Source of the DNA: Acanthamoeba sp. SK_2022b | Taxonomy: Eukaryota; Discosea; Longamoebia; Acanthamoebidae | Length of the DNA stretch: 48,511 nt | Assembly (NCBI GenBank): GCA_027943245.1 | Contig: JANDJZ010000373.1 | Location: 1 to 48,511 of the forward strand | Reading direction: 5' to 3' | Shown here: positions 27,837 to 36,913 of the stretch, piece after piece | Layout: each line of letters begins with the position of its first letter | Position numbering within the stretch: position 1 is the stretch's first letter | Position numbers and translations under genes: made by a program | The notes under the pieces: generated by a model | Told to the model about the DNA's origin: nothing | The model's input: the letters and a program-made list of their open reading frames with translations, nothing else | Databases searched by the model: none

Positions 27837-28616
27837 ATGCCGAAATTTTCAGCCAACCTGTCCATGCTGTTCACCGAAGTCGATTTCATGCAGCGCTTCC
27901 GCCGGGCGAAGGAGCAGGGCTTCAGCGCGGTGGAATACATGTTCCCCTATGACTACCCGATCGCCGCGCTGCGCAGCGAACTGGAGGCGCATCGCCTGAG
28001 CCAGGTGCTGTTCAACCTGCCGGCCGGCGACTGGGCGGCGGGCGAACGGGGCATCGCCTGCTTGCCGGGGCGCGAAGCGGAGTTCCGCGACGGCGTCGGG
28101 CGCGCGATCGAGTATGCGCAGGCGCTGGGCTGCGATCGCATCAACTGCCTGATCGGCAATCCGGATCCCGCCGTCGGCCGCCACGCCACCGACGAACGGG
28201 TGAAGGAGAACCTGAGCTACGCCGCCGACACTCTGGCGCGGCAGAATATCCGTCTGCTGATCGAACCGATCAACCGTTACGACATGCCGCAGTTCTACCT
28301 GCAAACCTCCCAGCAGGCGATCGAACTGATCGAGGCGATCGGCAGCCCCAACCTGTATCTGCAGTACGACCTTTACCATATGCAGCGCATGGAGGGAGAG
28401 CTGACGCAGACCCTTGAGCGCCTGCTGGCGAAGATCGACCACATTCAGGTCGCCGACAATCCGGGGCGGCACGAGCCGGGCACCGGTGAAATCAACTGCG
28501 AGTTTATCTTCGCGCAGCTGGATCGCATGGGTTATCGCGGCTGGATCGGCTGTGAATACAAACCGTTCACCACCACGGAAAGCGGCCTGTCATGGATTAA
28601 AAAATACCTGTCTTGA
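27837..28616 (+). CDS. hyi: Hydroxypyruvate isomerase
   Basis: Hyi interconverts hydroxypyruvate and tartronate semialdehyde. The 259-residue TIM-barrel protein (xylose-isomerase-like AP-endonuclease family 2 fold) matches E. coli Hyi (258): FSANLSMLF at the start, LPAGDWAAGERGIACLPGRE, LIEPINRYDMP with a metal-binding glutamate, and ADNPGRHEPGTGEIN. The ATG at 27837 has GAGG 10 nt upstream; a TTG at 27822 overlapping the gcl stop is less likely. It sits 11 bp after gcl. Confidence 0.96.
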   Translation: MPKFSANLSMLFTEVDFMQRFRRAKEQGFSAVEYMFPYDYPIAALRSELEAHRLSQVLFNLPAGDWAAGERGIACLPGREAEFRDGVGRAIEYAQALGCDRINCLIGNPDPAVGRHATDERVKENLSYAADTLARQNIRLLIEPINRYDMPQFYLQTSQQAIELIEAIGSPNLYLQYDLYHMQRMEGELTQTLERLLAKIDHIQVADNPGRHEPGTGEINCEFIFAQLDRMGYRGWIGCEYKPFTTTESGLSWIKKYLS

Positions 28617-28626
28617 GGAGATGAAA

Positions 28627-29508
28627 ATGAAAGTGGGATTTATCGGTCTGGGCATCATGGGCGCGCCGATGGCGGAAAAGCTGCTGGCGGGTGGGCACAC
28701 GCTTTACGCCCACACCCGGCATGAGGTGCCGGCGGCACTGTTGCAGCAAGGGGCCATCGCCTGCCGCGATCCGCAGCAGGTGGCGGATGAGGCGGACGTG
28801 ATCTTTATCATGGTGCCGGATACGCCGCAGGTGGAAGAGGTGCTGTTCGGTGAACGCGGCTGCGCCGCCGGCAAGCTGAACGGCAAAGTGGTGGTGGACA
28901 TGAGCTCCATTTCACCGCTGGAGACCAAGCGATTCGCGCAGCGTATCAACCAGCTGGGCGCCCAGTACCTGGACGCGCCGGTTTCCGGCGGCGAAGTGGG
29001 TGCCAAACAGGGCACGCTGACCATCATGGTGGGCGGCGAGGAAGCGACCTTCGAACGGGTGCAGCCACTGCTGGCGCTGATGGGCAAGAACATCACGCTG
29101 ATCGGCGGCAACGGCGACGGGCAAACCTGCAAGGTCGCCAACCAGATCATCGTGGCGTTGACTATCGAAGCGGTCTCCGAGGCGCTGGTCTTCGCCTCAC
29201 GCGCCGGCGCCGATCCGGCCCGGGTGCGCGAAGCCCTGATGGGCGGTTTCGCCTCGTCGCGCATTCTGGAGGTGCACGGCGAGCGGATGATCAAGCGGGC
29301 GTTCGCGCCGGGGTTCCGTATCTCGCTGCACCAGAAGGATCTCAACCTGGCGCTGCAGGGCGCGAAGGCGCTGGCGCTCAGCCTGCCGAATACCGCCACC
29401 TGCCAGGAGCTGTTCAACGTCTGCGCCGCCAATGGCGACGGCGAGCTGGATCACTCCGCGCTGGTGCGGGCGCTGGAAATCATGGGCAACCACCGGGTGG
29501 CCGGCTAA
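28627..29508 (+). CDS. glxR: 2-hydroxy-3-oxopropionate (tartronate semialdehyde) reductase
   Basis: GlxR reduces tartronate semialdehyde to D-glycerate. The 293-residue beta-hydroxyacid dehydrogenase has the N-terminal NAD(P)-binding GLGIMGAPMA, the substrate signature APVSGGEVGAKQGTL, and the catalytic lysine in GGNGDGQTCKVANQ, as in E. coli GlxR (292). The start at 28627 is preferred because GAGGAG (28615-28620) lies 6 nt upstream; the ATG at 28621 abuts that site. It follows hyi by 10 bp. Confidence 0.96.
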   Translation: MKVGFIGLGIMGAPMAEKLLAGGHTLYAHTRHEVPAALLQQGAIACRDPQQVADEADVIFIMVPDTPQVEEVLFGERGCAAGKLNGKVVVDMSSISPLETKRFAQRINQLGAQYLDAPVSGGEVGAKQGTLTIMVGGEEATFERVQPLLALMGKNITLIGGNGDGQTCKVANQIIVALTIEAVSEALVFASRAGADPARVREALMGGFASSRILEVHGERMIKRAFAPGFRISLHQKDLNLALQGAKALALSLPNTATCQELFNVCAANGDGELDHSALVRALEIMGNHRVAG

Positions 29509-29573
29509 GAGCACCCCCGGCATTTGATTTGCCGGCTTATCGTTAGAATCAGAGATGTTCGACATTAATAACG

Positions 29574-29598
29574 CCCTCTTTATGATAAATAAAGAGGG
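29574..29598 (+). other. Intercistronic stem-loop between glxR and the MFS gene
   Basis: CCCTCTTTAT pairs perfectly with ATAAAGAGGG over 10 bp with a 5-nt loop. No T-run follows, so it is more likely an mRNA-stabilising or processing structure than a terminator. A smaller stem (CCGGCA/TGCCGG) lies just after the glxR stop. Confidence 0.6.
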
Positions 29599-29675
29599 TC
29601 CCCGCCAATCCAATAAAAAATGATTCAGCACAATAAAAAGTAAAAAGCAGGATGCCAACCGAGGAGACACTGAAT

Positions 29676-31016
29676 ATGGCAACCGATAATGCTGTTATTG
29701 ATAAAGATATTCTTACCGCCCCTGACAAAAACCGTTTATATCGAAAAATCGCCTGGCGCATTATGCCCATTTTATTAGTGAGCTATATCGTCGGTTATCT
29801 CGATCGGGTTGGGATCTCGTTTTCGAAATTCCAAATGATGCCCGATATTCTGAACGGCAATGTCTCGATGGCCGAAGCCGTTTACGGGCTGGGCGCCGGG
29901 GTGTTTTTCATCGGATATATCATCGCCGGGGTACCCAGTAACATTCTGCTGAGCCGCTACGGCGCCAGAAAGATCATCGCGCTGCTGATGGTGGTGTGGG
30001 GGGCGATTTCGATGCTGAGCATCTTTATCACCAACCCCTGGCAATTCTACCTGGCGCGTTTCCTGCTGGGGCTGGCGGAGGCCGGCTTCTACCCCGGCGT
30101 GATCCTCTATCTGACGCTGTGGTTCCCGTCCAGCCAGCGCGCCAAGATGACCGCGCTGTTCGTGTGCGGCATCCCGGTCAGCAACATCATCGGCGGCCCG
30201 CTGTGCGGCTGGATCATCGAGCACATGAACGGCCTGATGAACCTCTCCGGCTGGCAGTGGCTGTTCTTTATCAGCGGCCCGCGCGCGCTGCTGATCGCCG
30301 TCGTCATCTTCTGTTTCCTGGATAATACCTATCAGAGCGCCAAGTGGCTCAGCCCGCAGGAGAAGGCGCTGATCAAAGAGGATATGGCGCAGAGCGCGCC
30401 GCGCCAGGGCGGTGCCGGCGGGCAGGAATGGACGATGAAAAGCATGCTGAGATCGTCCGCGTTCACCAAAATGTGGCTGATTTGCTTCTGCACCGTGATG
30501 GGCCAGGGCGGGCTGGCGTTTTGGGTTCCGACCATCATTCGCGACACCGGCGTGACCTCGGTGATGGATATCGGGTTGCTGACCATGCTGCCGTACATGC
30601 TGGCGGTGGTGGCGATGCTGGTAGCCGCGCGCAGTTCGGACAAGCATCGCGAGCGGCGCTGGCACATCATCGTGCCGTTCTGCATCGCCGCGGTGTCGCT
30701 GATCTTTATCGGCCTGTTCCCGGACAACAAGCACGTGGTGATGGCGGCGCTGTGCGTGGCGGTGGCGTCGAGCCTGGTGCCGTCGCCGCTGTTCTGGAGC
30801 CTGCCGAACGCCATCTTTACCGGCACCTGCGCCGCGGCGGGCATTGCACTCATCAATTCCATCGCCAATATCGGCGGTTTTATTTCGCCTTATATCATCG
30901 GCTATTTCAAACAGCTGACCCACAGCAATTTGGCGGCGATGTGCGTCTTGTCGACAATGATGATACTGGGGGCGATATTAACCTACAGCGTGCCGGCGAA
31001 ATGGGTCAATAAATAA
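29676..31016 (+). CDS. MFS transporter, anion:cation symporter (ACS) type
   Basis: This 446-residue inner-membrane protein has 12 predicted segments and the ACS-family look: SYIVGYLDRVGISF in segment 1, GYIIAGVPSNILLSRYGARK, and FLLGLAEAGFYPGVILYLTLWFP. ACS members carry organic anions such as tartrate, hexuronates and ureides. In E. coli the equivalent place holds the NCS1-type allantoin transporter and allB, neither present here. It lies between glxR and glxK, so allantoate, ureidoglycolate, glyoxylate or glycerate are possible substrates. The start at 29676 has GAGGAG 9 nt upstream; an ATG at 29652 is weaker. Substrate unproven. Confidence 0.85.
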   Translation: MATDNAVIDKDILTAPDKNRLYRKIAWRIMPILLVSYIVGYLDRVGISFSKFQMMPDILNGNVSMAEAVYGLGAGVFFIGYIIAGVPSNILLSRYGARKIIALLMVVWGAISMLSIFITNPWQFYLARFLLGLAEAGFYPGVILYLTLWFPSSQRAKMTALFVCGIPVSNIIGGPLCGWIIEHMNGLMNLSGWQWLFFISGPRALLIAVVIFCFLDNTYQSAKWLSPQEKALIKEDMAQSAPRQGGAGGQEWTMKSMLRSSAFTKMWLICFCTVMGQGGLAFWVPTIIRDTGVTSVMDIGLLTMLPYMLAVVAMLVAARSSDKHRERRWHIIVPFCIAAVSLIFIGLFPDNKHVVMAALCVAVASSLVPSPLFWSLPNAIFTGTCAAAGIALINSIANIGGFISPYIIGYFKQLTHSNLAAMCVLSTMMILGAILTYSVPAKWVNK

Positions 31017-31144
31017 CACTTCCCATTATCTTCATTAAATAGTCGGCAACAGTTTTATTTTATTTCGCCATGCATTTCTCATCTGATTATTTCAGCGGGG
31101 GAAGGCATGGCCATTTTTATTTAGTCTCGAATAAAGGAGGCATC

Positions 31145-32287
31145 ATGAAAATTGTTATTGCACCGGATTCATTTAAAGAAAGCGTCAGCGCGGAGCGGGC
31201 GGCGCGGGCGATCGCGCGCGGCTTTCACGAGGTTTATCCCGATGCCGAGTGCGTCTGCCTGCCGATCGCCGACGGTGGCGAAGGCACGGTGGACGCGCTG
31301 GTGGCCGCCACCGGCGGGCGCAAAGTGAGCGTGACCGCCACGGGGCCGCTGGGGGAAGGGGTGGCGGCGTTTTACGGCGTCAGCGGCGACGGCAAGACGG
31401 CGGTGATCGAAATGGCGGCGGCCAGCGGGTTGATGCTGACGCCGGCGGAGCGCCGTAACCCGCTGCTGGCGACAAGCTACGGCACCGGCGAACTGATCCT
31501 GCATGCGCTGGATCAGGGCATTCGCCACCTGATCCTCGGCATCGGCGGCAGCGCCACGGTGGATGGCGGCGTCGGCATGGTGCAGGCGCTGGGCGGGCGC
31601 TTCTACCGCCCGGACGGCAAGGCGCTGCCGTGGGGCGGTGGCGAGCTGGCGACGCTGAGCGGAATCGATCTCAGTACGCTGGATGCGCGCCTGCGGCAGT
31701 GCCGAATAGAGGTCGCCTGCGACGTAGACAATCCGCTGGTGGGGCCGCGCGGCGCAGCGGCGGTGTTCGGGCCGCAGAAGGGCGCGACGGCAGCGATGGT
31801 GGCGCAGTTGGAACAGGGCCTGACACAGTATGCCGAGGTGATCCGCCAGAGTACCGGCCGCGACGTGCGGCACGTCGGCGGCGGCGGGGCGGCGGGCGGC
31901 ATGGGGATCGCCTGCCAGGTGTTTCTCGGCGCAACGCTGAAGCCAGGCATCGAGATCGTGATGGCGGCGCTGGGCCTGGAGCAGGCGCTGGCGGAGGCCG
32001 ATCTGCTGATCACCGGCGAAGGGCGCATCGACAGCCAAACGCTGGGCGGCAAGGCGCTGTCCGGCGTCGCTCGTCTGGCGCGGGCGCATGGCCTGCCGGT
32101 CATCGCGCTGGCCGGCGTGGTGGAGGACGGGGCGGAGGCGCTGCACGCGCAGGGGATCGACGCGATGTTCAGCATTCTGCCGCGCCTGAGCACGCTGGCG
32201 GTCGCGCTGTCGCAAGGGGAACTCAACCTGCAGCGCAGCGCCGCCAACGTCGCCCGCGCGATGTGTATCGGCCGGCGATTGGGATAA
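31145..32287 (+). CDS. glxK: Glycerate kinase, GlxK type
   Basis: This enzyme phosphorylates D-glycerate to 2-phosphoglycerate, completing the glyoxylate branch. The 380 residues match E. coli GlxK (381) more than Gar[65 protein letters not shown], and [16 protein letters not shown]. The start at 31145 has an ideal AGGAGG site; an upstream frame to 31070 is not supported. A 128-bp AT-rich spacer separates it from the transporter gene. It is the second glycerate kinase of the window. Confidence 0.96.
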   Translation: MKIVIAPDSFKESVSAERAARAIARGFHEVYPDAECVCLPIADGGEGTVDALVAATGGRKVSVTATGPLGEGVAAFYGVSGDGKTAVIEMAAASGLMLTPAERRNPLLATSYGTGELILHALDQGIRHLILGIGGSATVDGGVGMVQALGGRFYRPDGKALPWGGGELATLSGIDLSTLDARLRQCRIEVACDVDNPLVGPRGAAAVFGPQKGATAAMVAQLEQGLTQYAEVIRQSTGRDVRHVGGGGAAGGMGIACQVFLGATLKPGIEIVMAALGLEQALAEADLLITGEGRIDSQTLGGKALSGVARLARAHGLPVIALAGVVEDGAEALHAQGIDAMFSILPRLSTLAVALSQGELNLQRSAANVARAMCIGRRLG

Positions 32288-32290
32288 ATA

Positions 32291-32329
32291 AAAAAGAAGG
32301 CCACGCTGCGCGAGCAGGTGGCCTTGGTT
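32291..32329. terminator. Bidirectional terminator between glxK and allE
   Basis: AAGGCCAC (32297-32304) pairs with GTGGCCTT (32318-32325). Leftward it is followed by CTTTTTTATTTA, strong for the allD-allC-allE transcript. Rightward only GGTTTTGG follows, so it is weaker for glxK. Confidence 0.88.
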
Positions 32330-32344
32330 TTGGCGGCGAAGCGC

Positions 32345-33130
32345 TTACGGCTCGACGTCGCGGTTGCAGTCCTTGGAGTAGATGTAGCTGAAGGTTTCCT
32401 GGCCCACCGCATAGCCCGCCTGTTGCACATAGGCGCCCATGAAGATGTAGTCGCCTTGTTTCACCGGCATCCATTCATTGTCCAGGTTGTACACGCCGGC
32501 ACCGCTGAGAATGTAGGCGCCATGCTCCTGCACGTGGGTCTCGATGTAGCCGTGGCTGGCGCCGGGGGCGAAGGAGAGGATGTGCATATTCATGTCGAAG
32601 CCCAGATCTTTCGGCAGCAGATCCTGCAGGATCACCTCGCTCATGCCCTCGTAGTGGATCTTCTCCAGGTTGGCGACGTTGTTGCTGACCACGTGCGCCT
32701 CGTAACCTTTGATGCGCTGATAGCGGCGCTTGTAGAGGAACAGGCGGCTGGATTGGCCGCCGTTGGCGTTTTCCAACCGCATCGTGACGCCCGCCGGGCA
32801 GTAAAGGTAGCCGCCGGCGGTCAGTGGGTAGTCGGTGGCGTCGGCGGAAGCGGTGATGGCGCCGTCGATGACGTACACGAAGGTTTCGAGCTCTTCGCCG
32901 CCAAAGCCTTTGGTGTTGCGGCCGCAGTCGTGCAGCGTCACCAGATAATCGACGAAGGTGGCACCCAGTTTCGGCGTCGACAAGATGGTGACGTCGCAGT
33001 TTTCAAAACCGGGAATGACGTTGCGCACCAGGCCGTTCGGCGGGATCAGCGCATAGTTGCCGCGTTTGATGATGGCACGCGTTGACAGAATGTCGGTTGG
33101 ATAACCGGTTTGATTGTTGAAGTAACCCAC
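32345..33130 (-). CDS. allE: (S)-ureidoglycine aminohydrolase
   Basis: AllE (formerly YlbA) releases ammonia from (S)-ureidoglycine to give (S)-ureidoglycolate. The 261-residue bicupin equals E. coli AllE in length. Conserved segments include FENCDVTILSTPKLGATFVDY, the second-cupin metal site in APGASHGYIETHVQEHGAYI, and KQGDYIFMGAYVQQAGYAVG. The initiation codon is GTG (33130-33128), with AGGAG about 8 nt upstream, and no ATG fits better. It is the last gene of the leftward allD-allC-MFS-allE group. Confidence 0.96.
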   Translation of the reverse strand: MGYFNNQTGYPTDILSTRAIIKRGNYALIPPNGLVRNVIPGFENCDVTILSTPKLGATFVDYLVTLHDCGRNTKGFGGEELETFVYVIDGAITASADATDYPLTAGGYLYCPAGVTMRLENANGGQSSRLFLYKRRYQRIKGYEAHVVSNNVANLEKIHYEGMSEVILQDLLPKDLGFDMNMHILSFAPGASHGYIETHVQEHGAYILSGAGVYNLDNEWMPVKQGDYIFMGAYVQQAGYAVGQETFSYIYSKDCNRDVEP

Positions 33131-33187
33131 GTTGATTCTCCTGATCGTTGAAAGGGCGCCGCGGCGGCGCCCGGTAAAAAAGCGCCG

Positions 33188-34447
33188 TCAGGCCTCGGTG
33201 GCCGTTCGGGCTGCCGTAGTGCGTTTCATCAAGACGTTGACGGTGAAGAAAATGGCGGTGCCCACCAGCAGGATGGCGGCGGAGATGTAAAAGCCCATCA
33301 CCTTGGAGCCGGTGCTGTCGGAGATCACGCCGGTGAGGAAGGGGGCGATCACCGACGAGGACATGCCGAAGAAGTTGAACACGCCGAAGCTGGTGCCATA
33401 GCCTTTCTTCGGCGCGTTGTCGGCGACGAAGGAGATCATGATCGGATCGACCGCCAGCTTACCCAGCAACCCGTACAGGATCAGGCTGATCAGCAGCATG
33501 GTGGAGTCCGGCGAAATGACGGTGCAAACCAGCATCACCGCCGCGCACAGCTCGAGGAAAATGATCAGCTGCACCTTCTTGTTGCGGAAACGGTCGGACA
33601 TGCGGCTGAAGAACAGCGCGCCCGGCACCGACGCGAACGCCACCAGGGCGGAGGAGAAGCCGATGGCTACCCCTTCAAAGCCGCGCTCTTGCTGCAGGAA
33701 CGAGGGCAGCCAGGTGACTATCATGTAGTAGCCGTAGCAGGTGGCGAAGTACATCGCGTAGGCGGAGATCATGCGCAGGCTGAACAGGCCGCTGGGCTGG
33801 CCGTCCTCTTCGGGCTCGGCAGCCGTCGGCGCAGCGGTCTGGCTGACGGCCGCCGGGGCTTGAGGCTGCGAGCCTTTGATGACCACGGCGAACACCAGCG
33901 TCATCACCACCAGCAGGCCGGTGATGATGAACAGCATGATCTGCCAGTTCATGTTGAAGCTTTTCACCAGCAGGCTGGAGGCGATCAGGCCGATGGCCAT
34001 GCCGAGCGCCGAGCCGCTGTTGATCACCGCGGTCGCCAGGCCACGGCGTTCCAGCGGGATATTCTCCGACGACAGGGAGTAGGCCGAGCCGTAATAAGAG
34101 CCGCAGCCCATGCCCGCCAGTAGGCTGCCGGCATAGACCATGGTCAGGCTGGTGGCGTTGCCGATCAGCAGCGTGGCGATGATGAACAGGCAGAAGCCCG
34201 GGATCAGCACCACCTTCTTGCCGAATTTGTCCACCAGGATGCCCGCCGGGATCTGCATCCCGGTGTAGGCGAAGAAGTAGAAGCTGGCGATCAGCCCCAT
34301 TTCCGCATTGGAGTGCGCGCCGATGGTTTGTTGGATCTCGGGGAAGATCGGCGTCAGGACGGTGCGATAGATCCAGATCACCGCCCAGCCCAGACAGAGC
34401 ACGACGACGATCTTTTTCCAGTAGCGCGGGTCGATGTCGTTGCTCAT
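33188..34447 (-). CDS. MFS transporter in the ureide operon
   Basis: The 419-residue inner-membrane protein has 12 predicted segments, starting YWKKIVVVLCLGWAVIWIYR, with the MFS loop GILVDKFGKKVVLIPG between segments 2 and 3 and a hydrophilic Ala/Pro/Glu-rich central loop (about residues 190-220). Its start codon overlaps the allC stop (ATGA), which implies coupled translation, and allE follows after 57 bp. It has no equivalent in the E. coli all cluster. Context suggests uptake of allantoate or another ureide, or exchange with a product; the substrate is unknown. Confidence 0.85.
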   Translation of the reverse strand: MSNDIDPRYWKKIVVVLCLGWAVIWIYRTVLTPIFPEIQQTIGAHSNAEMGLIASFYFFAYTGMQIPAGILVDKFGKKVVLIPGFCLFIIATLLIGNATSLTMVYAGSLLAGMGCGSYYGSAYSLSSENIPLERRGLATAVINSGSALGMAIGLIASSLLVKSFNMNWQIMLFIITGLLVVMTLVFAVVIKGSQPQAPAAVSQTAAPTAAEPEEDGQPSGLFSLRMISAYAMYFATCYGYYMIVTWLPSFLQQERGFEGVAIGFSSALVAFASVPGALFFSRMSDRFRNKKVQLIIFLELCAAVMLVCTVISPDSTMLLISLILYGLLGKLAVDPIMISFVADNAPKKGYGTSFGVFNFFGMSSSVIAPFLTGVISDSTGSKVMGFYISAAILLVGTAIFFTVNVLMKRTTAARTATEA

Positions 34448-35691
34448 GCCTCGGCCCCCTGTTCGGTGTAGGCCAGCTGATACAGCGTCTGCGCCAGGAT
34501 TTTCACCCCTTCGTTCAGATCGGCGACGGCGGTTTTTTCCGCCGGGTTATGGCTGATGCCGGCGATGCTCGGCACGAACATCATCACCGTCGGCACGCGC
34601 GGGGCGAAGATTTGCGAGTCGTGCCCGGCGCCGCTGTGCATCATGCGGTAATTCAGCCGCTGCGTTTCGCACAGGCGGCTGACGCAGGCCACCAGCTGTT
34701 CGTTCATCGGGATCGGCGCTTCGTCCATCCACAGATCGATCTCGGCCTCGATGCCCATCTCGGCGCAGATGCGCTGGATATCCTGCTCGATCTCCTGCGT
34801 GAAGCGCAGCAGCGCGGCCTGATCGGTGTGGCGGCAGTCGAGGGTGAAGTGAGTAAAGCCCGGCACCACGTTGACGGTGTTCGGTTTCGGCTCCACCTTG
34901 CCGAAGGTCAGCACCAGCGGATCGCCCTCGGCGCGCGCCTTGGCGATCGATTCGCAGCAGATGCGGCTGAAGGCATGCACGGTATCCCGGCGGTAACTCA
35001 TCGGGGTGGTGCCGGCGTGGTTGGCTTCGCCCTGCAGCCGCACGTCATAACGCCGTTGGCCGACGATGCTGGTCACCACGCCGATGGTTTTGCCTTCGGT
35101 TTCCAGCACCTTGCCCTGCTCGATGTGGATCTCGACGAAGGCCGCGATGTCGCTGCGCAGCGGCTGATGCGGCGGAGGGAAATCGAAACCGGCGTCGCGC
35201 ATGGCGTTGACGAAGCCGACGCCCTTGGCGTCCGTAATGTGCTGCACGTCTTCCAGCCGGGCCAGGCCGACGATGTTCTTGCTGCCCCAGAACACATAAG
35301 GGAAGCGGCTGCCTTCTTCTTCCGCCAGCGCGATGACTTCCAGGCTGCGCAGCGGCGGGCCGTAGGTGTCCTTGAGGTGTTTGATCGCCATGAAGGCGGC
35401 TTCGATACCGAACTGGCCGTCGAGGTTGCCGCCGTTGACCACCGTGTCGATGTGCGAACCGGAGAGAATCACCTGGTCGGGGTATTTGCTGCCCTCCAGT
35501 CGGCCGAACAGGTTGCCGACCGCATCAAAATGGGTGCTCAGCCCGGCGGCCTCGAAGGTATTTTTCAACGCGTGCTGCGCTTCGATCCATTCCGGAGTAT
35601 AAAGCAGACGTGTCATGCCGCCGCTGGGATCGGCGCCGATTTTCGATAACCAGCCGGAAATATCACGGATTTCTTGTTGGAAGTCTTTCAT
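34444..35691 (-). CDS. allC: Allantoate amidohydrolase
   Basis: AllC hydrolyses allantoate to (S)-ureidoglycine, ammonia and CO2. It is an M20-family metalloenzyme of 415 residues (E. coli 411). Metal ligands visible by family alignment are His80 (SGSHIDTV), Asp91 (NLDGQFG), the Glu125-126 pair (AEEEGSRFP), His189 (VEIHIEQGK) and a C-terminal histidine in GAGHDSQIF. It is coupled by ATGA overlap to the downstream MFS gene and lies 172 bp after allD. Confidence 0.96.
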   Translation of the reverse strand: MKDFQQEIRDISGWLSKIGADPSGGMTRLLYTPEWIEAQHALKNTFEAAGLSTHFDAVGNLFGRLEGSKYPDQVILSGSHIDTVVNGGNLDGQFGIEAAFMAIKHLKDTYGPPLRSLEVIALAEEEGSRFPYVFWGSKNIVGLARLEDVQHITDAKGVGFVNAMRDAGFDFPPPHQPLRSDIAAFVEIHIEQGKVLETEGKTIGVVTSIVGQRRYDVRLQGEANHAGTTPMSYRRDTVHAFSRICCESIAKARAEGDPLVLTFGKVEPKPNTVNVVPGFTHFTLDCRHTDQAALLRFTQEIEQDIQRICAEMGIEAEIDLWMDEAPIPMNEQLVACVSRLCETQRLNYRMMHSGAGHDSQIFAPRVPTVMMFVPSIAGISHNPAEKTAVADLNEGVKILAQTLYQLAYTEQGAEA

Positions 35692-35863
35692 GTTTACCTG
35701 CCCGCATGTTGTGTCTCAGCGGCGATGCGGCCAGGGCTGATGCTATTCGCCGCCGGCCGGCCTATTGCGCTGAGCGCGCTGATGAAGGTTTTCTTTTTTC
35801 TCCCCGGCTCTGACATATCAACCGCGAGCCGCGGCGTAAAAAGCCCACGATAATAAGAGTGCG

Positions 35864-36913
35864 TTAACTGGCGAAGGGATCTTTATGGTCGTAAGAACGC
35901 TGGTAAATAGCATTTGAAATTAAGTATTGATAAATATCGTCGACGATTTCGATGCCGTTTTTCTCGCTTTCCATTTCACGCGCATGGCTGTTCTGCCCTG
36001 GATAAAGCACTTTGCTGACGCCCGGCGCCGGCTTAACGGCATTCAATTCTTTCATGACCTGGCTGATATTTTTACGGAATGCGGATTCGTTGGTGAAATA
36101 ACCCGGGTTCAGAACGATATGCAATTGGCCCAATTCCCGGCCGGCGCTGAGATCGTGATACATCGAGCTGACGTGTTTGCCGAACGGCAGGCCGAGCAAA
36201 ATGCCCGACAGCACGTCGACCATCATCATCAGGCCGTAGCCTTTCGGCCCGGCGATCGGCAGCAGCCCGCTGACGGCGAACGGATCGGTGGTGTGCTTGC
36301 CCTCGGCGTCCACCGCCCAGGTATCCGGGATGGCGGCGTTGCGCGAGCGGGCGTCCAGCACTTTGCCCCAGGCCTGTACGGTGGTGGCCATATCGAAGGT
36401 GATCAGCTCGTCGCCTTCGCCCGGCGCGGAGAAGGCGATGGGGTTGGTGCCGTAGTAGACTTCGGCGCCGCCGTACGGCACCACCATCGGATCGGACTGG
36501 CACAGCGAAATGCCGATCATGCCGGCGCGCGCCGCCTGTTGCACGAAGTACGACAGTGCCCCGCTGTGGCCGATGCGGCGTACGCCCACCACCGCCACGC
36601 CGTTCTCTTTCGCCATCTCGATGGCGCGATCCATGCTCAGCTTGGCCGCCACGTGCCCGGCGCCGTTGTCGCCGTCGAAAATGGCGCTGCAGGGACCGGT
36701 TTTTTCAAAGGTGAAATGCGGGTGATTGTTGGTGCCGCCTTTGCTGATGCGTTCGGAATAGTATTCGACCCTGACCGCGCCGTGAGAATGAATGCCGCGC
36801 GCATCGGCATGAACCAGCACGTCGGCGACGATGCCGGCGTGTTCCTGGCTCAGGCCGGCGGCGTGAATTTTTTGCTGGATAAGCTGATGTAATTGTTGTT
36901 TAGAGACCTTCAT
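35864..36913 (-). CDS. allD: Ureidoglycolate dehydrogenase (NAD+)
   Basis: AllD oxidises (S)-ureidoglycolate to oxalurate, giving NADH, the anaerobic branch of the pathway. It belongs to the LDH2/MDH2 family. Starting at 36913 gives 349 residues, exactly the E. coli length, with GGA 7 nt upstream; the ATG at 36931 would add six residues. Motifs include HADARGIHSHG with the catalytic histidine, GVRRIGHSGALSYFVQQAA, and GPKGYGLMMMVDVLSG. It is divergent from fdrA across a 358-bp region. Confidence 0.96.
   Translation of the reverse strand: MKVSKQQLHQLIQQKIHAAGLSQEHAGIVADVLVHADARGIHSHGAVRVEYYSERISKGGTNNHPHFTFEKTGPCSAIFDGDNGAGHVAAKLSMDRAIEMAKENGVAVVGVRRIGHSGALSYFVQQAARAGMIGISLCQSDPMVVPYGGAEVYYGTNPIAFSAPGEGDELITFDMATTVQAWGKVLDARSRNAAIPDTWAVDAEGKHTTDPFAVSGLLPIAGPKGYGLMMMVDVLSGILLGLPFGKHVSSMYHDLSAGRELGQLHIVLNPGYFTNESAFRKNISQVMKELNAVKPAPGVSKVLYPGQNSHAREMESEKNGIEIVDDIYQYLISNAIYQRSYDHKDPFAS

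Noticed and set aside
29549..29770. A small minus-strand frame with two hydrophobic stretches across the glxR-MFS gap
   Set aside because: Half of it is antisense to the MFS N-terminus, it lacks a convincing ribosome site, and the gap is better explained by the hairpin and leader.
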